A stretch of 64,000 bases of DNA from Liolophura sinensis (lineage: Eukaryota; Mollusca; Polyplacophora; Chitonida; Chitonidae), in NCBI RefSeq assembly GCF_032854445.1, contig NC_088306.1:2041873-2105872 (forward strand), written 5' to 3'. The notes under the pieces are model-generated. The model saw only the letters and a program-made list of their open reading frames with translations, was not told where the DNA came from and did not search any database. Each line of letters opens with the position of its first letter. Positions within the stretch are counted from its first letter, which is position 1. Positions 40,301 to 49,196 of the stretch are shown here, in pieces. The position numbers and the translations under genes were made by a program.

Positions 40301-43300
40301 TTATTGCTTAAGATGGGTACAGTTTCAATCACATGGAAATGTATGTTTTTATACTATATTTGTGCAGCATTTGGTGGTGAGAAATGGAAGTCCAATGTGC
40401 TTCTGACAGCTTTCTTATGCCCAGGGTAAGTAATGTGTATTTATGAAGGTTGTGCTGAATCCATATACTATGAACTCTGTGACTGAGGTGTTTAGTGGGC
40501 CAGAGTGGTGCAGTGACCCAAGAGCCTCTCAGCAATGAGGTGGCTGTGAGTTCAAGTCCAACTCATGCTGTCTTCCGCTCCAGCCATACGTAGGAAGGTT
40601 TGGCAGCAGCCTGCAGAGGATCGTGGGTTTATCCCAGGGGCTTTCGGATTTCCTCCCACCATAGTGCTGGCCGCCATCGAATAAGTGAAATATTCTTGAG
40701 TACCCTTTAATACACCAATCAAATCAGTATAATTTGAATGTTTTGGCTGGATAAATGGAATTGTATTAAACGAGCACTATTTTGGACAAAAGAATTTAAT
40801 ATGGGGCTAGGTTATGTGTAATAAATTGCTTTTTAACACAGAGTGGGATTATGCTATGTGTATAACTGAGTAAATGTTGATGTTAACTTCAAGGGCCTCT
40901 ACATATACCTACAATGGTTGCAACATACATGTGTACAGGCACCTTTTTTTCAATTTTAATCTTTGGCTTGACATTGTGGGCAGCCTATTGACGTGTAACC
41001 TTATCTGTTTGAGGTCTTGTGGGATTCAGCCTGACCAGATTCATTTTCATTGTGCGCATCTGTGATGTCTGTAACCAGTACGATGCCAGCAGGTATAGCT
41101 CACCTGTTTCCTACTTGATCTTTCAGGGTGATCTTTGGCATCTTTTTCTTGCTAAACCTGATCCTGTGGATCAAGCAAAGCAGCGCGGCGATCCCGTTCA
41201 CCACTCTGCTGGCTCTCCTAGCCCTCTGGTTTGGGATCTCAGTGCCCCTCACATTTGTGGGAGCCTACTTCGGATTTAAGAAACGGGTAAGTCACTGAAG
41301 CATGTAGGTCTTGGGGTAAGTCACTGAAACATGTAGGTTTTGGAGTAAGTCACTGAAACATGTAGGGCTTAGTGTAAGTCACTGAAACATGGATTCCTTG
41401 GGGTTAGTCACTGAAACATGTAGGCCTTGGGGTAAGTCACTGAAACATGTAGGCCTTGGGGTTAGTCACTGAAACATGTAGGTCTTGGGGTAAGTCACTG
41501 GAACATGTAGGTCTTGTGGTAACTTACTGAAACATGTAGCTCTTGGGGTAAGTCACTGAAACATGTAGCTCTTGGGGTAAGTCACTGAAACGTGTAGGTC
41601 TTGGGGTAAGTCACTGAAGCATGTAGTCTTGGGTAAGACACTGAAACATGTAGGTCTTGGGTCTAATCACTGAAGCATGTAGGTCTTGGGGTAAGTCACT
41701 GAAACATGTAGGCCTTGGATAAGTCACTGAAACATGTATGTCTTGGGGTAAGTCACTGAAACATGTAGGTCTTGGGGTAAGTCAGTGAAGCATGTAGGTC
41801 TTGGGGTAAGTCACTGAAACATGTAGGTTTTGGAGTAAGTCACTGAAACATGTAGGCTTGGTGTAAGTCACTGAAGCATGTAGGTCTTGGGTTAAGTCAC
41901 TGAAACATCTAGGTCTTGGGGTTTAATCACTGAAATATGTAGCTCTTGGGGTAAGTTACTGGAACATGTAGGTCTTGGGGTAAGTCACTGAAATGTGTAG
42001 GTCTTGGGGTAAGTTACTGAAAACATGTAGGTCTTGGGGTTAGTCACTGAAACATGTAGGTCTTGGGGTAAGTCACTGAAACATGTAGGTCTTGGGGTAA
42101 GTCACTGAAACATGTAGGCTTGGGTAAGTCACTGAAACATGTAGGCCTTGGGTAAGTCACTGAAACATGTAGGCCTTGGGGTAAGTCACTGAAACATGTA
42201 GGTCTTGGGGTAAGTCACTGAAACATGTAGGTCTTGGGGTAAGTCACTGAAACATGTACATGTAGGTCTTGGGTTAAGTCACTGAAACATGTAGGTCTTG
42301 GGGTAAGTCACTGAAGCATGTAGGTCTTGGGGTAAGACACTGAAACATGTAGGTCTTGGGTCTAATCACTGAAGCATGTAGGTCTTGGGGTAAGTCACTG
42401 AAACATGTAGGTCTTGGGGTAAGTCAGTGAAGCATGTAGGCCTTGGGGTAAGTCACTGAAACATGTATGCCTTGGGGTAAGTCACTGAAACATGTAGGTC
42501 TTGGGGTAAGTCACTGAAACATGTAGGTCTTGGGGTAAGTCACTGAAACATGAAGGCCTTGGGGTAAATCACTGACATTCGTAAGCTTTGGGCTGAATCC
42601 ACTATGTGATTTTTGACATTGCGCTCAATGACTAAGTTTGTTACCTTAGAGTCTTGTGGTTTCTTTGGAACCCAAGTTGGTGTACCCCCTTTCAAACACA
42701 TAAGTTTCAGCATCAGAAGTAATATTTTATGACATTAACTAGTAAAAATGCATTTTTTGGTGTGAAAACTTATTAAGCATAAGTCAGAAGGTAAAACCTG
42801 GATATAATTTGCAGTCTGTTGCCCCAGGAGTTAAAATTTATGTATTTGTGTTGAGATACATGTAAACACTTGGAAACCTTGCCAATTTAACTCGTACTGC
42901 CTGTAAAGTGGCAGTAACAAGTGGTATTTTCTAGTTTTAGTGACATGGTTTATTATTTAGTGGCAGTAACGAGTGCTCACTCTTTCCAGGCCATTGAGCA
43001 CCCAGTCCGCACCAACCAGATCCCGCGCCAGATCCCAGATCAGTCGATCTACACCAAGGCCCTGCCCGGAATCGTCATGGGTGGAGTCCTGCCCTTTGGG
43101 TGTATCTTCATTCAGCTGTTCTTCATCTTGAATAGCATCTGGTAAGCTGTTTTCAGCTATTTGAAGGTGTTTGAAGGTGTTCACCTGTCCATGATGAAGT
43201 CATGATGGCAATGAAGTCATGATGGTAATGAAGTATAGGATTTAGTGGTATGGCATTGACTTCTTTGATCTAGCACGGACCATTTCCGAGTCACAGGAAC

Positions 43301-45988
43301 TGACTGATAGCATAAGGAAAGGTGTAAGCAACTGCTAAAAAACTTTGCTGACAATATTCATGTACATATACATGTACCAGATGTATTCCCATGTTTACAG
43401 GTCTAATCAGATGTATTCCCATGTTTACAGGTCTAATCAGATGTATTCCCATGTTTACAGGTCTAATCAGATGTATTCCCATGTTTACAGGTCTAATCAG
43501 ATGTATTCCCATGTTTACAGGTCTAAGCAGATGTATTCCCATGTTTACAGGTCTAAGCAGATGTATTCCCATGTTTACAGGTCTAAGCAGATGTATTCCA
43601 TGATAACAGGTGTAACCAGATGTATCCCATACTAACAGGTGTAACCAGATGTATTCCATGATAACAGGTCCAACCAGATGTATTCCCATGTTTACAGGTC
43701 TAATCAGATGTATTCCCATGTTTACAGGTCTAATCAGATGTATTCCCATGTTTACAGGTCTAATCAGATGTATTCCCATGTTTACAGGTCTAAGCAGATG
43801 TATTCCCATGTTTACAGGTCAAAGCAGATGTATTCCATGATAACAGGTGTAACCAGATGTATCCCATACTAACAGGTGTAACCAGATGTATTCCATGATA
43901 ACAGGTCCAACCAGATGTATTCCCATGTTTACAGGTCTAAGCAGATGTATCCCATGCTAACAGGTGTAACCAGATGTATTCCATACTAACAGGTGTAACC
44001 AGATGTATTCCATGATAACAGGTCCAACCAGATGTATTCCCATGTTTACAGGTCTAACCAGATGTATTCCCATGTTTACAGGTCTAACCAGATGTATTCC
44101 CATGTTTACAGGTCTAACCAGATGTATTCCCATGTTTACAGGTCTAACCAGATGTATTACATGTTTGGATTCCTGTTTCTGGTATTCCTCATCCTTGTGG
44201 TCACATGCTCAGAGGCCACCATCCTACTCTGCTATTTCCACCTCTGTGCAGAGGTAAGGTTTATGATGTCTCTATGCACATGTACTACTCTGGCTGGTTC
44301 TTGAAAACCTTGCAAGCTCTGTCTTGGTTTAGACCATCTTGAAACAATTATTTTTTGGATTTAACTCATCCTTATAAAAAATATGGTAGACCTATCGAGA
44401 ATAAATGTTAGGGTCCTATGTAAAACTTTCAGGCTGGAAAAAAGGAAGAAGGGCTTAGTAGTACAGCTCAGCTTATTTTAAAAATTGAATGATTCTTGAC
44501 AGTAATGGAAAACATAGAGTCTTTGAAAAACATTTTTTTTGCAGGTGATTATAGTCCTCAGGCATTCATTTTTGTCATTTTTTCTGAGTAACTGACAAGA
44601 TGCAGTGGGTTTGCTCCTTACATAAACATGGCTGTGGTTGACAAAAGCTTTTTTTAAGATTTATCAAACCGACATTGAACACTAATTTAATGATTAACTA
44701 AAAAGATCTATAATTAGCAGGTGAGGTAGCTCCCTGGATCACTCTTGGCCTATTTCCTCCATTCGGTTTTTCAAGGATCATTTTTGGCCTGTTTTCTCCA
44801 TCCAGTTGTTTCCTAAACCATGTCTGGCCTGTTTCGTCCATCCAGGGGTTTCCTTGATCACTCTAGGCCTGTTCCTCCATGTAGTAGTTTCCTGGATCAC
44901 TCTTGACCCGTTTCCTATTTCAGTAGTTTCTAGGATCAGTTTTAACTGGTTTCCTCCTCCCACTAGATTTCTGGATCACTCTTGACCTGTTTCCTCCATC
45001 CAGTGGTTTCCTGAACCATGCTTTGCCTGTTTCTTCCATCTAGTAGTTTCCTGGATCACTCTTGACCTGTTTTCTATTTCAGTAGTTTCTAGGATCATTT
45101 TTGGCCCGTTTCCTCCTCCCTGTAGATTTCTGGATCACTCTTGGGCCTCTTTCCTCCATCCAGTAGTTTACTGAACCATTCTTGGCCTCTTTCCTCCATC
45201 CTTAGTTTCCTGGATCAGTCTAGGACTCTTTCCTCCACCCAGTGGTATCTTGGATCATTTTTGGCCTGTTTCCTTCATCCAGCATTTTCCTGAACCATGC
45301 TTGGCCTGTTTCCACCATCCAGTGGTTTCCAGTGTCACTCTTGACCTGTTTCCTCCAGTCATTATTGTAACTGATAGGTACACTTGTACTGTATTCCTGT
45401 TTTGTTTCGTTGCCATAGGACTACCATTGGTGGTGGAGATCGTACCTGACCAGTGCCTTTACAGGCGTCTATTTCTTCATCTACTGTATCCACTACTACA
45501 TGACCAAGCTGGAAATGCAGGGCACAGCCAGTGCCTTCCTCTACTTTGGTTACACCCTCATTATTGTGTTCCTTTTCTCACTGCTGACAGGTAAGTTAAC
45601 CTGGAATTTTGTCATATGGTGGTCAGGGGACGCCAGTTTTATTTTATTTTGTATGGGTGGGATGATGCTGAAAAGTGCACTCAATGCAATTAAAATAAAG
45701 CTGAAAATCACCTTTCACATTTATGATGGTTTTATTCTGAATTGTGTGCTGTAATGAAGCTTGTTATAATGAAGTAAAGGTGTATTAAGTTTATGACCCC
45801 TTGCACTTAATTAAGGATCTGACAGGTATATACATGTATACTGCATACATGGGCTTATTCCAGATGTTTTAGGGTTCTAATTAATAAAGTAAAGAGACCT
45901 TTTCTCATGTTTATTTGCAGGTTCCATCGGCTTCTGTGCCTGTTTCTGGTTTGTCTCTAAGATCTACAGTAGCGTGAAAGTGGACTAG
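22464..45988 (+). CDS. TM9SF2: TM9SF2 (transmembrane 9 superfamily member 2, nonaspanin), 18 coding exons
   Basis: Exons: 22464-22595, 25437-25504, 27041-27137, 27965-28089, 29936-30069, 31222-31364, 34123-34234, 35168-35247, 37279-37387, 38178-38310, 38939-39000, 39721-39778, 40368-40425, 41127-41286, 42990-43141, 44142-44253, 45419-45590, 45921-45988. All junctions are GT-AG and all phases match. The product is about 657 residues once one surplus G in exon 5 is discounted; human TM9SF2, from memory, is 663. Residues 1-20 look like a signal peptide, followed at once by the family motif FYLPGLAP. A cysteine-bearing luminal domain ([29 protein letters not shown]) runs to about residue 296. Nine membrane segments start with exon 9 ([18 protein letters not shown]) and include [47 protein letters not shown] and [13 protein letters not shown]. 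The C-terminus KVD is the KXD/E COPI-binding, Golgi-retention signal known for this family. The family acts in Golgi/endosome membrane trafficking and glycosylation. TM9SF2 is preferred over TM9SF4 from residue-level match recalled from memory, not an alignment run here. Confidence 0.97.
23509..23815 (-). mobile_element. SINE family A in TM9SF2 intron 1
   Basis: It carries the full family order in minus orientation with internal deletions. The flanks GTGTACATGA (23499-23508) and GTGTATATGA (23816-23825) differ at one base and are read as its target-site duplication. The rest of intron 1 (22596-25436) shows no gene, only a (TAA)n microsatellite near 25294-25325. Confidence 0.88.
25294..25325. 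repeat. (TAA)n microsatellite
   Basis: About ten uninterrupted AAT/ATA units in TM9SF2 intron 1, about 110 bp before exon 2. Confidence 0.95.
25551..25645 (-). mobile_element. SINE family B 3' fragment in intron 2
   Basis: It retains the tail (TATTTATTTATTCGATTCGTG) and the block with ATATTCCTCACATATGATGG through GTGGGAGGAAACCAGGC, then stops. It lies 46 bp downstream of the exon 2 donor. The remaining 1.4 kb of intron 2 shows nothing recognisable. Confidence 0.75.
27668..27881 (+). mobile_element. SINE family B, 5'-truncated, in intron 3
   Basis: It runs from CACCAATGCGGTCGCTGTGA through the ATAATGCTGGCCGCCG block to the AATCAAATAAATAAATT tail, ending about 80 bp before exon 4. The tRNA head is degraded. 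Confidence 0.85.
28109..28425. repeat. 52-bp minisatellite in TM9SF2 intron 4
   Basis: Six copies with a 52-bp period; a shared segment is GCCAGCTTGCTAGTTGGGGA. The first copy, with two or three differences, begins about 20 bp after the exon 4 donor. The following copies are almost identical to one another, showing recent homogenisation or expansion. Unlike the arrays of introns 8, 14 and 15, the unit does not include the splice site. Confidence 0.96.
28810..29010 (+). mobile_element. SINE family B fragment followed by a short tandem duplication
   Basis: 28810-28922 holds the middle and part of the end of family B (TGTGGGAAAGTCTGCCAGCA, CTCCCACCATAATGCTGATC, TAAGTGGAATGTTCTTGAG). Next to it, AAATATTCCAAGAGGTGGTC and its continuation occur twice in tandem (28935-29008). 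Confidence 0.7.
29225..29632. mobile_element. MITE with about 27-bp imperfect terminal inverted repeats, intron 4
   Basis: The left end CAGTGCACACGGACAACATG and the right end, reverse-complemented (TAGTGCACACAGACAACATT), match except at a few positions. There is no coding capacity. A target duplication is not clear (possibly a 4-bp near-match around AGCT/GGCT), so the parent superfamily is left open. Confidence 0.7.
30039..30042 (+). other. TM9SF2: One surplus G in TM9SF2 exon 5 (apparent frameshift)
   Basis: Exon 5 reads cleanly up to the GGGG run, then meets TAG at 30048-30050. Removing one G restores [11 protein letters not shown], which matches the family's KGH..DACVIS segment, and brings exon 5 (134 bp) into the phase needed by exons 4 and 6. 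All other exons are intact. A homopolymer error in the assembly is the simplest explanation; a real null allele or a pseudogene is less likely. Confidence 0.85.
30224..30300 (-). mobile_element. SINE family A 3' fragment in intron 5
   Basis: Only the terminal module remains (AATGCTTTGGGTTTAAAATC, TCAGTTTTTCAGTCATATGAC). Confidence 0.7.
30597..30735 (+). mobile_element. SINE family B, 5'-truncated, in intron 5
   Basis: It runs from the CATGGGAAGGCCTTCCAGCA block through the TTTCTCCCACCATGATGATG block to ATCAAATAAATAGATC. It has the same orientation as the next family B copy at 30908. Confidence 0.8.
30908..31171 (+). mobile_element. SINE family B, full-length, 50 bp upstream of exon 6
   Basis: It starts with a tRNA-like head (GCTCATTTGGTTAGCACACT) and a B box of GAGTTCAAGTCC type. 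The body and the AATCAGATAAATAAATAC tail are complete. It forms an inverted pair with the copy at 31420 across exon 6. Confidence 0.92.
31420..31655 (-). mobile_element. SINE family B, full-length, 55 bp downstream of exon 6
   Basis: In minus orientation, the tail TTATTTATGTATTTGATTTG leads, and the tRNA-like head closes at GCGCTAGTGCGCTAAACAAC...CCATTGGGCC. It is the inverted partner of the 30908-31171 copy. Confidence 0.92.
32553..33114. mobile_element. 562-bp MITE flanked by TTAA, intron 6
   Basis: The ends are AGGAGAAGAAAACTTAAA and, reverse-complemented on the right, AGGAGAAGAAAATTTAAA, each bounded by TTAA (32549-32552 and 33115-33118). A TTAA target with AG-starting ends points to the Kolobok or piggyBac type; it is non-autonomous and has no transposase. 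The interior holds a CCAAT-box-like CAGCCAATGAGAG. Confidence 0.88.
33296..33600 (+). mobile_element. SINE family A, head-less copy, intron 6
   Basis: It begins just after the tRNA-like head (GGTCTCACCTGAAACCTTAA) and continues through TTCCTTGCTTGGCGTTCAGC, CAGTGAAGCAGCACTAGATA and CATTACATGCACAC to the CACTCACTCA end. Confidence 0.88.
34305..34400 (+). mobile_element. SINE family B fragment, intron 7
   Basis: It retains TGTGGGAAGGGGTTTCAGCA, AACCTGCAGATGGTCCTGG and the ATCAAATAAATAATAAAC tail. The head and the ATAATGCTGG block are lost. Confidence 0.65.
35700..35865. repeat. 27-bp minisatellite, six copies, intron 8
   Basis: The unit contains TGATCCATCCACCATGTTGA with a 27-bp period. The unit length keeps three open frames on the minus strand with repeated MDQSGSTWW, which is a by-product and not a gene. 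A SINE B tail follows at 35876-35935. Confidence 0.93.
35876..35935 (+). mobile_element. SINE family B tail, intron 8
   Basis: GAAATATTCTTGAGCACGGC followed by AATCAAATAAATAAATG: the 3' module only. Confidence 0.75.
36011..37278 (+). repeat. 44-bp minisatellite made of copies of the exon 9 acceptor junction
   Basis: Twenty-nine copies before the real exon 9, mostly exactly 44 bp apart (ATG of each copy at 36012, 36056, 36100 ... 37195, 37239; real one at 37283). Each unit joins an intron end (TGTATGTTTCAG-type) to the first 26-27 bases of exon 9 (ATCATGAACTCAGTAGTCAT and following bases). Twenty-six copies keep a polypyrimidine-AG acceptor; the first copy and those at 36364 and 36582 lack it. 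Most carry T rather than C at the first exon base, a silent difference. Splicing to a decoy would read into the next unit and hit TGA in frame after about 17 codons. Confidence 0.97.
37486..37700 (+). mobile_element. SINE family B, intron 9
   Basis: The tRNA-like head (GCCCTCTGTGGCCAAGGTGG) and body are present up to TGGATGGTTGTGTC. The usual ATAATGCTGG block is replaced by a C-rich tract, then AAATAAATAAATAAATTC. Confidence 0.8.
38012..38098 (-). mobile_element. SINE family B 3' fragment, intron 9
   Basis: TTTATTTATTTATTTCATGC followed by the CTCAAGAATACTTGACTTAT and CAGCCAGCATTATGGAGG blocks; truncated after that, about 80 bp before exon 10. Confidence 0.8.
40497..40732 (+). mobile_element. 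SINE family B, nearly full-length, intron 13
   Basis: It has a degraded head (GGGCCAGAGTGGTGCAGTGA), the B-box-like GAGTTCAAGTCC, the CATACGTAGGAAGG block, ATAGTGCTGGCCGCC and a short tail AATCAAATCAG. Confidence 0.85.
41287..42590 (+). repeat. 29-bp minisatellite made of copies of the exon 14 donor site
   Basis: It starts at the true donor itself: GGGTAAGTCACTGAA repeats with a 29-bp period about 45 times, interleaved with ACATGTAGGTCTTGG. I count 32 exact GTAAGT hexamers including the real one, and 13 changed ones (GTTAGT, GTAAGA, GTCTAA and similar). The unit's last bases GGG mimic the end of exon 14 (CGG), so each copy recreates G|GTAAGT. Use of any decoy would extend exon 14 into GTA-AGT-CAC-TGA, a stop nine bases into the intron. 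Intron 14 runs on to 42989 without other features. Confidence 0.97.
43381..44141 (+). repeat. 29/30-bp minisatellite made of copies of the exon 16 acceptor junction
   Basis: Twenty-five ACAG acceptors precede the real one at 44141, spaced 30 or 29 bp. Each unit joins an intron end (CATGTTTACAG, CATGATAACAG or CATACTAACAG) to the first 17 bases of exon 16 (GTCTAACCAGATGTATT or near variants). Every unit thus contains a branch-point-like CTAAC (in the exon-derived half), an acceptor about 24 bases later, and AG|GT. The last four decoys (44021, 44051, 44081, 44111) are in frame with exon 16 and would add 40, 30, 20 or 10 residues. Confidence 0.97.
44720..45365 (+). repeat. Degenerate minisatellite of about 39 bp in intron 16
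   Basis: About 15-17 diverged copies of a unit with TTTCCTGGATCACTCTTG and CCTGTTTCCTCCATCCAGT. Each copy presents a pyrimidine tract followed by CAG or TAG, resembling an acceptor. The real exon 17 acceptor (GTTTCGTTGCCATAG) is not itself part of the unit. Divergence is higher than in the other intron arrays, so it is probably older. Confidence 0.9.
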
Positions 45989-47540
45989 ATAACAAGGGTT
46001 CCAAGATAGGAGAGAACCCTAAACAGTTTTGAGGGGAGGGGGGAGTGTTATAGGGTCTTGGTAATGTGGGTTTCATAATTTCATGTGAAGGGATCTTAGC
46101 TTGTCGCTGCAGGCCTCTGGATAGTGTACAAAAAAAACAAGGGGACTTGAAGTAGAAATTGGAATATGTTATGGGTCTAATGCTCCACTTGGGATCAAAG
46201 CTTTTACTATGTCAAGGATTTAAGGATTCTAATGGGAAGATGGACATCTTGCGGTGAGCTGGTAGTATGGGGCTCTTACAAGAGGTCTTATTTGGGGCCC
46301 AAAGATGACTGTAAATGTACAGATGGATCCATGGTGTACATGGAAAGGTGATTGGCGTGTAGCAGGTTGAGGTGCTGAGGTTTTCACCAGAGAAACTGCA
46401 GGACTTCATTCGAAACATTAACCTTAGAGCAAGGTAATTACCACACCTCAAATACTCTTCAGAGCTATATTATTCGCTTTTTAAAAGTTTCTGTGGATTC
46501 TCAAGACTCTGTATTGATACCAGAAAACGGTCCAAGAGCCTTGTCAGAAATGTAAATTGTAAGCGAATCTGATACCCTGTCAGGGTCCTGATGGCGGTAG
46601 AAGACATCCCTGATCGCCCTCAACGGACAGAACGGTAATCTCCACTGTCATCAGTGCATGTCTACTACAGGGAAGTTTGGCATTCCAACAAAAATATTGT
46701 ACCTGTATTATGAAGTCGCCCTGAGTGCAGATGCATCTGAGTTATGAGCTTAGTTTGGGTATGGACAATGAAAATGGTAAAAACAGCTGTATTTGACGTG
46801 TACATAGATATCAAGCGTTATTTTTGTGGGTGATAATTATATGTTGGGGAGTGATAAATGGACTAGATATTGCATATGTATATCTATATATCTATATATC
46901 TATATATATATATATATGTAAATGTTTATATATTCTTAAACTGACAGGTTATCAGTTGTTAATCTGTGTGAGGTAGAAAAGCTTTGAAACATGGAATTCG
47001 CCAATTATGTGTAAATTATGCAGTTGTATACATTTTTGCCAGTTAAACCGTAGCGTCTTGTAAAGAATTTGGTGCACGTGGAGATCCAGTATTGTATGAT
47101 TTGTACATTATTATCAAGAGATATTGTAAAATACCCATGAGGTAGAAATGTTTTTTTTTTGTTTGTTTTTTTTTTTTGTTTTTTTGCTTTTTTGCTTTTT
47201 TATTGACAAATTGCCTTACACTGATGTAGTTTGACCATATTTTGAATTTTGCCACTTCATTGTATGCTGAAAAGCAATATTTGATGACAGCTTTGCCCTT
47301 TCATGCTAACGCCATAAAAACAAAAACAAAAAATATCTGCTAAAGGATTTTGTCTTTGTATATTCCTCAAACTTACATGTAACATTTTCTTTACTGGTTT
47401 TTGAAAACGGGGTCTTCATGGTACATTGATTATCATTTTCTGAACGACGACAGATCAAGTTGATCGTTGCCTGTTCCAGCGAGTATATATATATATAGCT
47501 CCAACACATTTAATCGAATACCTGGATGCATGGAATTAAA
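45989..47540 (+). other. Probable TM9SF2 3' UTR and flank
   Basis: Downstream of TAG (45986-45988) no AATAAA was found up to about 48000. The first ATTAAA is at 47535-47540, which would give a 1.5-kb UTR. The stretch includes short TA-rich runs near 46880-46918 and a T-rich tract at 47150-47205. The true 3' end is not determined. Confidence 0.35.
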
Positions 47541-47733
47541 TGTTCCAGGCTGCGTACAGAGATGAGAATTTTCAGCTGATCAACTGATTGTAACGCTGAC
47601 CAGGATTTTTAAAGTATCTAAAAGTTATTATGGTCCAGACTAATTGTTTTACTAATGACGTTGCGCTAGTAGATAAAATTTCAACTGAGTTTGATGGAAA
47701 ACATTCTCTTCCCTGTATATAGGGCCGCTGCCC

Positions 47734-47736
<3 letters not shown>

Positions 47737-47798
<62 letters not shown>
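47737..47798. repeat. (TA)n microsatellite
   Basis: About 31 uninterrupted TA units; the IYIYIY frames across it on both strands are artefacts. Confidence 0.97.
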
Positions 47799-47800
<2 letters not shown>

Positions 47801-49190
47801 CGATAACCCACTTAACACAATGACGCTCCCCTATCTTTCTTACACCTGTGATCAGTTTTATCTCACTTGTGGTGTGCTCATGTGCGTGATTGTTAATATC
47901 GCCTTCAGTACACAAGGATTATCGGTACAGATTTATAGCGTAGTGGTAATGCTTGCCTGTATGAAACATTATGTTGCCAGGGTACATGTATGTTAAGTGT
48001 TAGTAACTGGTAACAAAGTAGTCCGGTTCCTGTATAATGTTGCATCTACAATCCATCGTTAGTATGCTGTCAACAGGCAAAATGACACAACACGGGATGA
48101 GATGCCTCCGCGATATGACTCTCACGGGACATAGTTCTTTTGAATATTTTCTCATATTGAAACTGAATTAGCTGTGGCTTGGATTCATTATTTCTTGGTA
48201 AACCATAGTTCATGTAGTTCTTAAATTCATAATCCGTATTTGAACCGTCAGCGGTGGTGATGCCTTGAAGGCAAATACTGGACGGACATTGGAGTACCCG
48301 CCATTAAGAGAGAGGTAGATATAGCCGCTGTCCACCGGTAAAGTAGAACAACGTAGTGCATGAGAGTTCAAGGAGCTCACAATCCTTCAAGTGCATGTAT
48401 CTTTTGGAATAGCCTGTTAAGCGATATCTGGCTGTCATTGAAGTTTGACAGCCGTTTGACTAAAAACATCAATGACAGACAGATTAGGAAATATGACATC
48501 AATCGGTCTGGATGTGAGTTATGAAGAGGAACCAAATTGGTGCACGGCTTATTAGTTACCCATGTTGTTCGGACCTCTTGAGTTTTCGGGAGTGTTTCCG
48601 ACTTTTGAGGATGCCCAGTGGTTACAGCTTTTGTGGTTCTGGAATGGCGACTTCAGAGGTTGCCAAAGGATGGCAGCCTGGTTTAAGGCGACAGTCTCAA
48701 CCATAGCTTCAAACCACAACCAGGTGTGTACACCTCTACGTCATTTTATTTGATAATAATTGGAAATTTAACCAGGTGCTTTCTTCATGGTTTTACGTCA
48801 AATAACATGAAAACCTCAAAAATGCTGTAAATCAAATGGCATTGTGGTTTTCATCCGTGGTTGCGGCTCTTACATCTATATTGGTAATTTGATTTACACT
48901 GTTGGAATCAAACATTACATCGTCCCTGTGTCATGGCTGTTACTCGGTTTGATAGTGGGGCATATCTCCAGTATGACTGGGTCTTATTCCCCATCTTATA
49001 ATGTTATTGCGTGTCTGGTGTTGCTGATTGCCACTCCAAGTGAAAATAGTGGGGTTTGTATGAACATATCCTTTGTGCCCAAATCGGTAATGTATCATAC
49101 ATTTTACTGTGACATTTCAATTTCATGCATGTAATGGGTTTGATATTGACTGAGAAATTAAATATGTACTCCTTATAAAACTTTTTGTCT
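47799..49190. other. Unassigned stretch
   Basis: It holds two unexplained frames. One at 48562-48720 ends at a GTGTGT that could be a weak donor. The other, hydrophobic, is at 48844-49134. Neither has a motif I recognise and no partner exons were found, so no gene is called. Confidence 0.3.
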
Positions 49191-49196
49191 TTTTAG

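Noticed and set aside
43291-43809. 172-residue minus-strand frame of [10 protein letters not shown] repeats
   Set aside because: It is the reverse reading of the 30-bp intron 15 array. The unit length of three codons times ten keeps the frame open without coding meaning.
47572-47996. Frames rich in IYIYIY on both strands
   Set aside because: They are the translation of the (TA)n microsatellite.
48844-49134. 96-residue hydrophobic frame
   Set aside because: No motif I recognise, no nearby exon with compatible splice sites, and composition expected from AT-rich non-coding DNA.
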